A DNA stretch of 64,000 nucleotides from Sphingobacteriaceae bacterium GW460-11-11-14-LB5 (GTDB lineage: Bacteria; Bacteroidota; Bacteroidia; Sphingobacteriales; Sphingobacteriaceae). Numbering within the stretch: the first letter of the stretch is position 1; each line of letters begins with the position of its first letter. The stretch lies in NCBI GenBank assembly GCA_002151545.1, contig CP021237.1, forward strand, positions 5,456,001 to 5,520,000, written 5' to 3'. Positions 50,917-59,550 of this stretch are shown in pieces. Position numbers and translations under genes: made by a program. The notes below the pieces were generated by a model. It was not told the DNA's origin, searched no databases, and saw only the letters and a program-made list of their open reading frames with translations.

Positions 50917-51756
50917 TTAATTCTTCAGCATCTGTTTTAAATATTTTACAGGCATGGCTATCGTTGTTTCGTCTGATAAACTTCCCGAAATTTTGCTCAC
51001 TATTGCGTTTTCAATCTTAACATCAGATTTTCCGAAGGTATTAATGGTTAAATTACCAATGCTAATACTTTCTTGTTCATCTGCATGAATACTTACTGAT
51101 GAATTTTTGCAGGAAATATTCAAATTCTTGTAAGAGTTGATTCTTGAATAAAAAACAGCGCTATCAAGATTTACGTTCAATTGTTTGATGTCTGTTTGAT
51201 TTATTATTTTTGTTGTTTTTTCATTGCTGAATGTAATGGGTGAGCCAAAGCTTAATGAACCAGATTTTTTTAAATTCACATTTAAAGTGTCAGTTTTTGC
51301 AGTTAAAACCAGATTAGAGGAATTATTGAGGTTAAGCTCATCAATATCTGGACTATATACCAGTATCACTATGCCATTGCGATGATTACCCGATCGGTTA
51401 AGCTTATCGCCAAAATTGATTTGCAGTGCACCGGTACTACTTACGCTAAAATTGATACCATTTTTCATGTCCGTCGGCACTTTTACCCCTGATTTTGCAC
51501 TTTTTATAAAGTGTAATTCTAGATAAATTCTTTTTGCATCAGGAATATTAACGCTGTGAAAAGGAGTTTTGATTGGTATTGAAGTTCTGCCAGAAGATTC
51601 TGTATCAAAAGGCTCTGCATTTATTTCTTGTTCCTCTACAAAGCTATCGCCGTTTGTAGGCCTATAATTTATCTTGACATTAACTGCCACAACTATTATT
51701 GGAATAATAATTAAAAGTGCGGCGAGCGCGGTTAGTAATTTATTACTTGTTTTCAT
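50917..51756 (-). CDS. Membrane-anchored DUF2807-like (head GIN domain) protein
   Basis: A 279-residue protein with an N-terminal membrane anchor (about residues 8-25) and a repetitive beta-rich body: strands such as INFSVSSTGALQINFGD, ELNLNNSSNLVLTAKT and LNVNLKKSGSLSFG resemble the parallel beta-helix GIN/DUF2807 domain of Bacteroidota. It starts 4 bases after the GntR gene stop, so it is the last gene of the ABC-GntR operon. It may be a surface or periplasmic part of the exporter module. Confidence 0.75.
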   Translation of the reverse strand: MKTSNKLLTALAALLIIIPIIVVAVNVKINYRPTNGDSFVEEQEINAEPFDTESSGRTSIPIKTPFHSVNIPDAKRIYLELHFIKSAKSGVKVPTDMKNGINFSVSSTGALQINFGDKLNRSGNHRNGIVILVYSPDIDELNLNNSSNLVLTAKTDTLNVNLKKSGSLSFGSPITFSNEKTTKIINQTDIKQLNVNLDSAVFYSRINSYKNLNISCKNSSVSIHADEQESISIGNLTINTFGKSDVKIENAIVSKISGSLSDETTIAMPVKYLKQMLKN

Positions 51757-51760
51757 TCTA

Positions 51761-52135
51761 TTAGGCGTTAAAGTTCTCTTTTACAAATGTTTTATATTGA
51801 TTTTCCAATTCTTCAAAACCAATATTAAGCAGATAAATATTCCTGAAAACCACAGGCAGATCATCCGTAATGAATTGCTGTTTTCTGTAGTTTCTTACAT
51901 TATCTATGGCCGTTTCATCTACAAAAAAACCAATTCCTCTTTTATTGTTAATGATGTTCTTGTTTTGCAGCAGCTCGTAGGTGCGCATTACCGTATTCGG
52001 ATTTACTTCCATTTCTACGGCCAGTTCCCGCACCGAAGGAACTTTCTCGTCGGCCTTCCATTTTCCTAGCAGAATGTGTTCGCAAACATATTCTGCTATT
52101 TGAAGGTATATTGCCTTGTTATCTCTAAATTCCAT
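51761..52135 (-). CDS. GntR-family regulator (YtrA type)
   Basis: A 124-residue regulator: winged HTH (residues 10-75) with YLQIAEYVCEHIL, KVPSVRELAVEMEVNPNTVMRTYELLQ and GIGFFVDE, then a short helical tail of about 45 residues typical of the YtrA subfamily, which lacks a large effector domain. Such regulators repress linked ABC operons and respond to envelope stress or antibiotics. Here it lies inside the operon behind the ATPase and permease genes. Confidence 0.92.
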   Translation of the reverse strand: MEFRDNKAIYLQIAEYVCEHILLGKWKADEKVPSVRELAVEMEVNPNTVMRTYELLQNKNIINNKRGIGFFVDETAIDNVRNYRKQQFITDDLPVVFRNIYLLNIGFEELENQYKTFVKENFNA

Positions 52136-52153
52136 ATCTATACCTTTTAAAAA

Positions 52154-52966
52154 TTAAACTTCTTTTTCTTTGAGACGAACGTAGACTATTAACCAAATAA
52201 TAAGACTGAGTGCAATTGTTGTCCAAAAAAATGTGGTCAAAACAAAACCTTTCTCGTTGCCGCCAATAATATATTTAACACTTTTATTTTCTGTTAGCCA
52301 TGTTGAGAATTTGAGTGTTATAAAAAATACCAGCGCGAAAAATACGGTAACAGATAAGGCGGTTTTGATATAGTGAAAACGATTAAAGTACACAGAACCT
52401 AAGAGAAAAATACTCGTAAAGAAAAAAGGGAGCGCGAATAAAAATTTAAACTCTCTGTCGGCCGTCAGGTCATCAAAAACGGTACTGAAAGAAATTACAG
52501 TAAGCTTACCTGTATTATAATTAATGGCTTTTTTATTTTCCCATAACTCATTAAGATAACTTACAAAAATTGCATCGATTACATAAAAAATGAGCAGATA
52601 GCTCAGAATACTAAGGATAGATGTATAAAGAAAAGCACAAAGAAATTTCTCAGTAACTGAGGCAGGGGTCATTAACTCCATAATGGCCTTAGGTTTTTGG
52701 CCTAGCGAATTAAAGTATGCACTGGCTTCTATGGTAAGAAATAGAAATCCAATCATAAGAAAAATAACTACCCGGAAGCCCAGTCGCACATGTTCATTAT
52801 CATCCCATCTAAAATAAGAGCTCTTATATCGAGGGATGTTGAAAAGATAGAAACCAACAATAATTATAGTGAGTATTATTAAACTCATGAGGTAAACTTT
52901 CCCAAATTCGAGCCACCGTCTTCTAAGCAATAAGCCAAATCGATTGATATTAAAGGTGTTGTTCAT
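52154..52966 (-). CDS. ABC transporter membrane subunit
   Basis: A 270-residue protein with about six membrane segments (e.g. about 22-42, 70-90, 110-135, 180-200, 205-225, 240-262), starting with FNINRFGLLLRRRWLEFGK, typical of Bacteroidota ABC-2-like permeases paired with a BcrA/YtrB-like ATPase. The ATPase gene ends 3 bases upstream and the GntR gene follows 18 bases downstream. A drug- or peptide-detoxification role is possible from context only. Confidence 0.82.
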   Translation of the reverse strand: MNNTFNINRFGLLLRRRWLEFGKVYLMSLIILTIIIVGFYLFNIPRYKSSYFRWDDNEHVRLGFRVVIFLMIGFLFLTIEASAYFNSLGQKPKAIMELMTPASVTEKFLCAFLYTSILSILSYLLIFYVIDAIFVSYLNELWENKKAINYNTGKLTVISFSTVFDDLTADREFKFLFALPFFFTSIFLLGSVYFNRFHYIKTALSVTVFFALVFFITLKFSTWLTENKSVKYIIGGNEKGFVLTTFFWTTIALSLIIWLIVYVRLKEKEV

Positions 52967-52969
52967 GGT

Positions 52970-53797
52970 TTAGCTGAATAAAGGTTTAAATTTGATTTTT
53001 TCGGCAAGGATAGCGTTGAAAAGAAGTTCCATGTCCAATTTACTTTCTTCGTGGTGATAGTTCGGCATTACCGCATTATAGCCCGATAACGATGGTTCTG
53101 CATAAAAAATGCTATCGTCTATTTCTTTAACTTTTTTGAAAGTTAATTTAGCGGTAATTTCTTCTACCGATGCTTTTAGGGCAATATCGTTTTCATCAAG
53201 CATAATCACGGTATCAATCAGGTTATCCAAATCCCTTACCTGATGGGTAGAGATGATGATACAGCGATCATCTGTCATGGCAGAGGCCATAATTTTTCTG
53301 AACTGCGCTTTTGATGGAATATCTAAGCCATTCGTAGGCTCATCCATAATGATCAGCTTAGCCTGAGTAGCTAATCCGAAAGCAATGATGAATTTTTTCT
53401 TTTGTCCATAACTCATATCAACCAGGTTATTGCTTGCCGGAATATCAAATTCTTTTAAAAGTCTTGCAAAATAATCATGATCAAAATTTTTGTAAAATGG
53501 TGCATTTGCTTTTAGGTAGGCATCAATTTTTACCGATGGCAAATAAAATTCTTCTGGTATAAAACAGATTTGCGCTAAGAGTGCTGGCTGTCTTTTTGCA
53601 GGATTAAAACCCATTACATCCAATGTACCACTCTGTGCATACACCAAACCGGCCAGGTTTTTTAATAAGCTCGATTTACCGGCTCCGTTTTTTCCAAGCA
53701 AACCGTAAATATGGCCGTTGCTTAACCGCATGCTCATATTTTTAAATAATGGCTTATGCTTGCTGTAGCCAAAATTAAGATTGTTAATGTTGATCAT
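52970..53797 (-). CDS. ABC transporter ATP-binding protein (YtrB/BcrA type)
   Basis: A 275-residue ATPase: Walker A GLLGKNGAGKSSLLKNLAG, signature MSYGQKKKFIIAFGLA (SYGQ in place of SGGQ), Walker B LIIMDEPTNGLD, switch STHQ. The last 60 residues are an extra, less conserved tail. It is the first gene of the operon ATPase-permease-GntR-GIN protein. The degenerate signature with a following KKK is common in YtrB relatives. Confidence 0.92.
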   Translation of the reverse strand: MININNLNFGYSKHKPLFKNMSMRLSNGHIYGLLGKNGAGKSSLLKNLAGLVYAQSGTLDVMGFNPAKRQPALLAQICFIPEEFYLPSVKIDAYLKANAPFYKNFDHDYFARLLKEFDIPASNNLVDMSYGQKKKFIIAFGLATQAKLIIMDEPTNGLDIPSKAQFRKIMASAMTDDRCIIISTHQVRDLDNLIDTVIMLDENDIALKASVEEITAKLTFKKVKEIDDSIFYAEPSLSGYNAVMPNYHHEESKLDMELLFNAILAEKIKFKPLFS

Positions 53798-54128
53798 ATT
53801 GCTGTATTAGTTAAATAATACACTAATGTATGATGTTGTTTTGTGATCTCCAAATTTTTGAAGAAAAAAGTTTAGCGATAAGCGTTTGACTATGGAAAAT
53901 GTAAAATGGATGATGGAATTGATTTATGCTCTAATGCCATGTGAGTTATGACTTCCGTGATTTTCTCCTAGCCAGTGTGGTTTGTATAGATATAGCCTCA
54001 ATGCTATTCGCCACACTCCACGCTTTCCCCTCTCCGCCATGGAAAGGTAAAATATCAGTTTAATAATTGTTGCATTAAAACATCTTTAATTGGAGGTTGT
54101 ATGTTTGTGGAAAAGCAAATCACACGAT
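53798..54128. other. Gene-free divergent spacer
   Basis: 331 bases between the ABC operon and the old yellow enzyme gene. A phrase-like stretch (54000-54050) shares ATGCTATTCGCCA with the tssD spacer. The promoters of both flanking genes should lie here. No gene supported; an in-frame ATG at 54090 for the downstream gene is upstream of the -7 element. Confidence 0.5.
54100..54107 (+). promoter_or_regulatory. -7 element of the old yellow enzyme gene
   Basis: TATGTTTG fits TAnnTTTG and lies 21 bases before the ATG at 54129. It supports that start over 54090. Confidence 0.5.
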
Positions 54129-55208
54129 ATGTCTAAATTATTTTCTCCTTTTACCATAAAGGATGTAACCTTAAAAAATAGAATTGTTATTTCGCCAATG
54201 TGCCAGTATTCTGCCGTTGATGGTTTTGCCAACGATTGGCATTTGGTGCACTTGGGTAGTCGTGCAGTTGGTGGCGCGGGATTGATTATTCAGGAAGCTT
54301 CTGCGGTAACTGCAGAAGGAAGAATTACCTATGCCGATTTGGGCATCTGGAAAGATGAACATATAGATAAACTGAAACAGATTGTTTCTTTCATTCATGA
54401 TAACGGTGCGATTGCAGGGATCCAATTGGCGCATGCCGGTAGAAAAGCCAGTTGTGAGGTGCCCTGGAAAGGTGGTGAGCAGCTAGCTGCAGGCGAAAAT
54501 AGCTGGACACCCGTTGCACCATCTTCAGCTCCTTTTAAGCCAGGGCAGGTTGAACCTCATGAATTAAGCATTTCAGAAATTCAGGATATTGTTTTTGCCT
54601 TCCGGGCAGCCGCTCAACGTGCATTGGCGGCGGGTTATAAGGTAGTAGAAATACATGCTGCGCACGGTTATTTATTGCATCAGTTTTTTAGTCCGCTGAG
54701 CAACAAACGAACTGATGTTTATGGCGGAAGTTTCGAAAACCGTATCCGTTTGGTAATCGATGTGGTGGAAGCCGTACAATCGGTATGGCCGGAGAATTTG
54801 CCTTTATTTGTACGTATCTCAGCAACAGACTGGACCGAAGGCGGCTGGAATGAAAATGATTCGTTACAATTGGTGGCGGTGTTAAAAGATCGTGGTGTCG
54901 ATTTAATAGATACTTCATCGGGGGGAAATGTACCTGATGCTTTTATCCCTGCGGGACCAAATTACCAGGTTCCTTTTGCAGATAAAATCAGAAATGAAAT
55001 TGGCATTTATACGGGGGCTGTAGGTGTGATTGTAGAAGCGGAGCAAGCAGAAGAAATTTTAGAACAGGGCAAGGCTGATTTAATTTTTATTGCCCGCGAA
55101 TCCCTGCGCGATGCTTATTTTCCTACCCATGCAGCTCAGGTACTTGGCGATGATACAGAATGGCCAAACCAATATGTGAGGGCAAAAAGGGAAACGCTTA
55201 AAAAGTAA
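54129..55208 (+). CDS. NADH:flavin oxidoreductase, old yellow enzyme (YqjM-like)
   Basis: A 359-residue FMN enzyme with TIM-barrel fold that reduces activated C=C bonds of enones and similar electrophiles with NAD(P)H. Signatures are NRIVISPMCQYSA with the YqjM-type Cys, IQLAHAGRKAS, EIHAAHGYLLHQFFSP, NKRTDVYGGSFENR and the FMN phosphate region TGAVG with IFIARESLRD. The start at 54129 fits the family and promoter. It is a single-gene unit followed by a dispersed repeat and terminator. Confidence 0.94.
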   Translation: MSKLFSPFTIKDVTLKNRIVISPMCQYSAVDGFANDWHLVHLGSRAVGGAGLIIQEASAVTAEGRITYADLGIWKDEHIDKLKQIVSFIHDNGAIAGIQLAHAGRKASCEVPWKGGEQLAAGENSWTPVAPSSAPFKPGQVEPHELSISEIQDIVFAFRAAAQRALAAGYKVVEIHAAHGYLLHQFFSPLSNKRTDVYGGSFENRIRLVIDVVEAVQSVWPENLPLFVRISATDWTEGGWNENDSLQLVAVLKDRGVDLIDTSSGGNVPDAFIPAGPNYQVPFADKIRNEIGIYTGAVGVIVEAEQAEEILEQGKADLIFIARESLRDAYFPTHAAQVLGDDTEWPNQYVRAKRETLKK

Positions 55209-55248
55209 CAGGTGATAATAAATCCCCATAAATCGTCACTCCAAACTC

Positions 55249-55327
55249 GATTGGGAACCACGATTGCTCATCGAAGATCATCCTAATGCAATTGGCTTTA
55301 AGATTCCCGCCTGCGCGGGAATGACGG
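55249..55327. repeat. Dispersed palindromic repeat, copy 2
   Basis: Matches 17209-17283: ATTGGGAACCACGATT..., TTTAAGATTCCCGCCTG and CGCGGGAATGACG are shared, with a 3-base insertion after the first block. Confidence 0.8.
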
Positions 55328-55356
55328 CTACATTAATTGAAACTGTTGTAATTAAA

Positions 55357-55397
55357 TAAAAAAGCGGAGTGATCTTCTAGATCAACTCCGCTTTTTT
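55357..55397. terminator. Bidirectional terminator between OYE and TonB receptor genes
   Basis: AAAAAAGCGGAGT-GATC and its inverted copy GATC-AACTCCGCTTTTTT form a long stem with A/T runs at both ends, serving both convergent genes. Confidence 0.85.
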
Positions 55398-55421
55398 TGT
55401 TTAGCAATTTATGGATTAATT

Positions 55422-57740
55422 TTATTTAGCCACCGTAAAAGGAATATACAAGCCGAAAGTGATATTTCTACCAGTGTTGTAAACCCCTAAATTAAGGTTT
55501 TCTGAATCTAAACGTCCTGGTTTTAACCGGCTCAGTGCATCATAATATTTATGATCCAACAGGTTATTGGCAGAAACAGATAATTTAACAGGCTGCTTAC
55601 CTAAATTAAAGGTAGCGCCGATACCTGCATTTAGTAAGGTATAACCGCTTGTTGGTGTTTCGAAAACATCATCTACCCGGGCCTGTTTAAATGCAGAGTT
55701 AATGCCAACTGATAAGTAAGCATCATTTGTGCCTTTAAGCTTAGGCTCGAAACGTAATTCGTTGCGTAATGTACCCGCTGGTATAAAGGCCAATGGCTTG
55801 TTTAAACTGTTGTTTTGTGCATGTACATAACCAAATGTATTTTCGAAATGGATAAAAGGAACCGGATGTATGGTTAAACTTGCTTCTGCGCCATACAGGT
55901 TCGCGTTTACCTGGCCATAACGGTAAACCGGATAATCATCTCCTTCGGCCATTATTCTTTCGCCATTTGTTGAGGCATAAATAAAGTTGTGGATGTAATT
56001 ATTGTAAATACTTGCACTGGCGCTGATTAATTTCCCTTCATATTCCAGTGCAGCATCTACCTGGTAACTACGCTCAGGACTTAAGCTGGAATTACCAATT
56101 TCGTAACGGAAAGTTCCTTCGTGTACACCATTTGAAGCTAATTCTGCCGGGTTTGGTGCACGAAATGCAGAACCTGCATTGGCTTTAAAGTTTAACTCTT
56201 CATTAAATTGATGGGTAAAACCCAATGCACCACTTACATTCGAAAATTTGTTCTGAAATGGTGCAAATTGCTCTTCACCATCTACAAATAATTGTTTTCC
56301 ATTGTTTTTCCGATAATCGTAACGGGCGCCAATGCTAAAGGTGTTGCTTTCCCAGTTCTTTTTTGCGTAGGCAAAAACACCCACGCCATAAGTATCATAA
56401 TTCGGAATTAAGAATTCGTCATTTGCCTTGTTTTCGCTATGACCTGCATCGGCGCTTATGCCAAATACCGGCTGCCATCCATTCGTTTCGTGGATATAGT
56501 ATTTTAAATCGGCATTATAGGTTTTAAGATCGAAGAACAAAGAAGGATTTGGTCCTTCTTCCAGCTCGCGGCGCTGGTTTTGCTGATAGCCAAAATCGGC
56601 TTTCAAATTACCATTACCGATAATGAAATTGTTATTTAATGCAATTTTGAAGTGGCGGATATCCTGACGAGGATAATCTAAATCACGGTTTTTAAAGTCT
56701 GAAGTAATAAAAGATTCACCATCCTCTTTAACGAAGTTGCCATTTTCATCTAATGTTGGCTCATAAAAACCAATATTATTGCGAAAATTCGAAACGTTTA
56801 AATGAGAATATCCCCAGCTTTTGTTTAAACCAACCATTCCACTTAAATCGGTTTCATTAAAGCCAGAGTTCGGGAAATATCCGGTAGGTGTTTTAAAAGA
56901 GTAGGCATTTTTATAGGTTCCGCGGGCCCGCCAAACAAAACCATTTTGGTTACCGGTTAACATGAGTGAATTAGCGGTAAGCCCATTATTGGTCGAATAG
57001 TTGGTAATAAATTCGCCCTTAACCTGTCCTTCTGGTGCAGTGCTTGGCTCTAATAAATTAATTACGCCACCAAGTGCATCGGAGCCGTACATTAACGAGG
57101 CTGCCCCACGTAGTACTTCAACACGGTCTGATTTGAACTGATCGATTTCTATACCATGTTCGTCACCCCATTGCTGGCCTTGTTGTTTAATCCCATCATC
57201 TAACGTTACAATTCTATTGTAGCCCAAACCCCTAATTACAGGTTTAGAAATAGATGGTCCCGTGGTGATTTGAGATACACCAGGAATTTTAGTGAGCGCA
57301 TCGATTAAATTGCTGGAAGGCTGCAACAACTGATCCTTGCCAAGTACTGCCGATGAAGCGCTGTTTCTTTTACTGGTGCTGCTGATTAAACTTCCGGTAA
57401 TGACAATTTCCTTTGTTTCTATCGCGGTGGGTTGTAATGAAAATTCCAATCCACTTGCTGTGGCGAGGTTTACGACCTGAGTTGCTGTTTTATAACCTAC
57501 ATAGTGTACTTCAACTAAATAACTTCCTTTCGATGGAAGATTGTTTATGGTAAACGCGCCGTCGTTATTGGTTACCGAGCTAACTTTTAAATCAGGGATA
57601 AAAATGGTAGCACCCGGCAATGTTTGTTTTGTACTGGCATCAATAACCTTACCTTTTATATCTTTTAGTACGGCAGCGAAAGCAGTATTGCTCAATAATG
57701 TATATAGAATTACCAAGCCAATAAGCTGTAATTTTTTCAT
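55422..57740 (-). CDS. TonB-dependent outer-membrane receptor
   Basis: A 772-residue receptor. Signal peptide 1-22 (AFAA); carboxypeptidase-like regulatory domain about 24-112 (KGKVIDASTKQTLPGATIFIPD); plug about 120-235 with LIDALTKIPGVSQ, PVIRGLGYNRIVTLDDG and RVEVLRGAASLMYGSDALGGVINL; the rest is a 22-strand barrel ending with a Phe-containing last strand (GLYIPFTVAK). It is the non-SusC type, without SusD, more like receptors for metal chelates or cobalamin. A His/Cys-rich small protein gene 116 bases upstream, same direction, suggests metal (Zn or Cu) uptake; inference. Confidence 0.93.
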   Translation of the reverse strand: MKKLQLIGLVILYTLLSNTAFAAVLKDIKGKVIDASTKQTLPGATIFIPDLKVSSVTNNDGAFTINNLPSKGSYLVEVHYVGYKTATQVVNLATASGLEFSLQPTAIETKEIVITGSLISSTSKRNSASSAVLGKDQLLQPSSNLIDALTKIPGVSQITTGPSISKPVIRGLGYNRIVTLDDGIKQQGQQWGDEHGIEIDQFKSDRVEVLRGAASLMYGSDALGGVINLLEPSTAPEGQVKGEFITNYSTNNGLTANSLMLTGNQNGFVWRARGTYKNAYSFKTPTGYFPNSGFNETDLSGMVGLNKSWGYSHLNVSNFRNNIGFYEPTLDENGNFVKEDGESFITSDFKNRDLDYPRQDIRHFKIALNNNFIIGNGNLKADFGYQQNQRRELEEGPNPSLFFDLKTYNADLKYYIHETNGWQPVFGISADAGHSENKANDEFLIPNYDTYGVGVFAYAKKNWESNTFSIGARYDYRKNNGKQLFVDGEEQFAPFQNKFSNVSGALGFTHQFNEELNFKANAGSAFRAPNPAELASNGVHEGTFRYEIGNSSLSPERSYQVDAALEYEGKLISASASIYNNYIHNFIYASTNGERIMAEGDDYPVYRYGQVNANLYGAEASLTIHPVPFIHFENTFGYVHAQNNSLNKPLAFIPAGTLRNELRFEPKLKGTNDAYLSVGINSAFKQARVDDVFETPTSGYTLLNAGIGATFNLGKQPVKLSVSANNLLDHKYYDALSRLKPGRLDSENLNLGVYNTGRNITFGLYIPFTVAK

Positions 57741-57856
57741 GTGTTGTGTGTAAATAGAAATGAACGAAAAGCCAAAACAATAGCTTAATTGAAGCTGGTT
57801 TCAGTTTCCCGGATAAATAATTTGATTCAGCGCGGATGCGCTATAAGAAGAAAAAA

Positions 57857-58189
57857 TTATGCTAAAGGAGGACCGCGTAAACAGGTGCGCTTTATTTCGG
57901 TAAAGGCATTCTTTAATGTAGGTTCTGTACGGTTGAAGATTTTAGCTGATAAGAAGATTCTGTAAATGTGGTGCGTTTGCACATAATTTTTTTCAAAACT
58001 GGCATTACAGATCAAACAGGTATCGCCATGCGCCTGCACGTGGCTTACGTGTTTACAGTGCAATTCTTTCTGTACAACAGGAACGGGATTGTGATGGTGA
58101 AGAACGCTCCACGGCGTTAAGGCAATAGCAAAAACAATCAGCATAATTGCTGATAAATATTTTTTAATGTTTTGTCTATGCTTTTTCAA
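57857..58189 (-). CDS. His/Cys-rich membrane-anchored small protein, putative metal handling
   Basis: A 110-residue protein with a basic N-terminus, one hydrophobic segment (12-30) acting as signal or anchor, then a cluster of possible metal ligands: HHH31-33, His44, Cys45, His47, His50, His54, Cys58, Cys61, His73 and His74 (motif CLICN). It lies directly upstream of the TonB receptor gene on the same strand. The family is not firmly recognised; similar small proteins precede putative metal receptors in Bacteroidota. Confidence 0.72.
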   Translation of the reverse strand: MKKHRQNIKKYLSAIMLIVFAIALTPWSVLHHHNPVPVVQKELHCKHVSHVQAHGDTCLICNASFEKNYVQTHHIYRIFLSAKIFNRTEPTLKNAFTEIKRTCLRGPPLA

Positions 58190-58356
58190 CAGGGCAAAAA
58201 TAGTAATTCCTAGGCAATTATATATATTTACAAAGTAACATTGTATTTATGAGGGTATGACAGGCTATTTAACCAATAGTTTAACCATTAATTTAAGGCC
58301 ATACCAATTGTAAAGCTATTTTCGTTATTAGATGTAATCAAAAGAATCTGTAGCTC

Positions 58357-58929
58357 ATGAAGTTTATCCGGAAAAATATATTCAATGCGTTATTTATCAT
58401 TATTCTTTTGATAATTGTTTTTGTGCCTGATGCAAAAGCATTTTTAATTAGGGGCTTAATGGAAATTGGTTTTTATACACCAAAGATCGAAATGCCTAAT
58501 AATGCTTCTGCCAGCCTTAGCGGCATCCGCTTTAAAGATGTTAAAGGAAATCTGGTAGATCTTGGTGATTTAAAAGGCAAGGTTATTTTTCTTAATTTCT
58601 GGGCAACCTGGTGTCCGCCATGCAGGGCCGAAATGCCTTCAATAAACAAATTGTATACGCAGTTTAAAGGCGATAAAGATGTTGTTTTCATTTTTGCAGA
58701 TGCAGATGGCGATTTTGAAAAATCGGGCAAGTTTATGCTTAGTGGTAAATACGAAATGCCAGTTTATAAAGTAGAAAGCAACATTCCTGAACAAATATTT
58801 AAAGGTGCTTTGCCTACCACTATTATTTTTGATAAGCAGGGCCGATTATCTTTTAAACACGAAGGGGTGGCCAATTATGCCGATAAAAAGATTGTGGATT
58901 TCCTCAATCAACTGAAAAACACAAATTAG
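58357..58929 (+). CDS. TlpA-family thiol-disulfide oxidoreductase
   Basis: A 190-residue protein with an N-terminal hydrophobic anchor (about 8-25) and a thioredoxin-fold domain from about 48: VIFLNFWATWCPPCRAEMP has the active Cys86-Pro-Pro-Cys89, and the cis-Pro is in GALPTTIIFDKQG. It probably reduces or isomerises disulfides, e.g. in cytochrome c maturation, at the periplasmic face. It has its own transcription unit. Confidence 0.92.
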   Translation: MKFIRKNIFNALFIIILLIIVFVPDAKAFLIRGLMEIGFYTPKIEMPNNASASLSGIRFKDVKGNLVDLGDLKGKVIFLNFWATWCPPCRAEMPSINKLYTQFKGDKDVVFIFADADGDFEKSGKFMLSGKYEMPVYKVESNIPEQIFKGALPTTIIFDKQGRLSFKHEGVANYADKKIVDFLNQLKNTN

Positions 58930-58996
58930 TTTCCATCATTAAAAGCTATTCTTAATCCTGGTCTTAATGAAATTTGATGCTGAAATGATATTTGAA

Positions 58997-59029
58997 TTTG
59001 CAATATATGTAGTTAGCTACATATATTTG
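58997..59029 (+). promoter_or_regulatory. Promoter of the GNAT-MarR operon
   Basis: TTTG (58997-59000), 21 bases, TATATTTG (59022-59029): a textbook Bacteroidota promoter, overlapped by the palindromic operator, 17 bases before the ATG. Confidence 0.7.
59002..59027. promoter_or_regulatory. Palindromic operator, probably for the MarR regulator
   Basis: AATATATGTAG-TTAG-CTACATATATT is a perfect 11-bp inverted repeat with a 4-base spacer. It fills the gap between -33 and -7, so a bound dimer would block polymerase. MarR sites are commonly AT-rich palindromes of this size, and the marR-like gene is second in this operon. Confidence 0.75.
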
Positions 59030-59046
59030 TTGATTAATCATCAGCG

Positions 59047-59550
59047 ATGCAAAACGACTTTAAAATTGAACGGTTAAATAATCAATTCTGCGAAGAGATT
59101 ATTGGGTTGATTCTGCCCATCCAGCAAATAGAATTTAATGTAGATATCGATTTAGCTGCGCAGCCAGATCTGTTAGACATTGAAAAAAATTACGATGGAT
59201 CCGGCGGTGCCTTCTGGGGAGCTAAATTAAATGGAGAATTGATTGGTACTATTGCTTTAATTGCTGTACCTGAGCATCAATCGGGGGCCATCAGGAAAAT
59301 GTTTGTTAAAAAAGAATTTCGCGGTAAATATTTGGGTGTTGCGCAGGCTTTGTTGAGAACGCTTTTAGCCTATTGCGCGGATAATAAGCTGAATGAGGTA
59401 TATTTGGGTACCAAAGACATATTACAGGCCGCCTGTCGCTTTTACGAACGTAACGGATTTAAGCAGGTTGAAATGAAAGATTTACCAGCTTATTTTCCGC
59501 GTATGGCTGTCGATAATGTGTTTTATGGTCTGGATTTAAAACCTGTTTAA
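59047..59550 (+). CDS. GNAT-family N-acetyltransferase
   Basis: A 167-residue acetyltransferase: motif A region AIRKMFVKKEFRGKYLGVAQALL (Q/RxxGxG/A-like, here RGKYLG) and the C-terminal ACRFYERNGFKQVE motif B. It transfers acetyl from acetyl-CoA to an unknown amine. Its stop overlaps the MarR gene start (TAATG), so both proteins are made together. Pairing of a MarR regulator with a GNAT enzyme recurs in bacteria, sometimes as a fused protein. Confidence 0.9.
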   Translation: MQNDFKIERLNNQFCEEIIGLILPIQQIEFNVDIDLAAQPDLLDIEKNYDGSGGAFWGAKLNGELIGTIALIAVPEHQSGAIRKMFVKKEFRGKYLGVAQALLRTLLAYCADNKLNEVYLGTKDILQAACRFYERNGFKQVEMKDLPAYFPRMAVDNVFYGLDLKPV

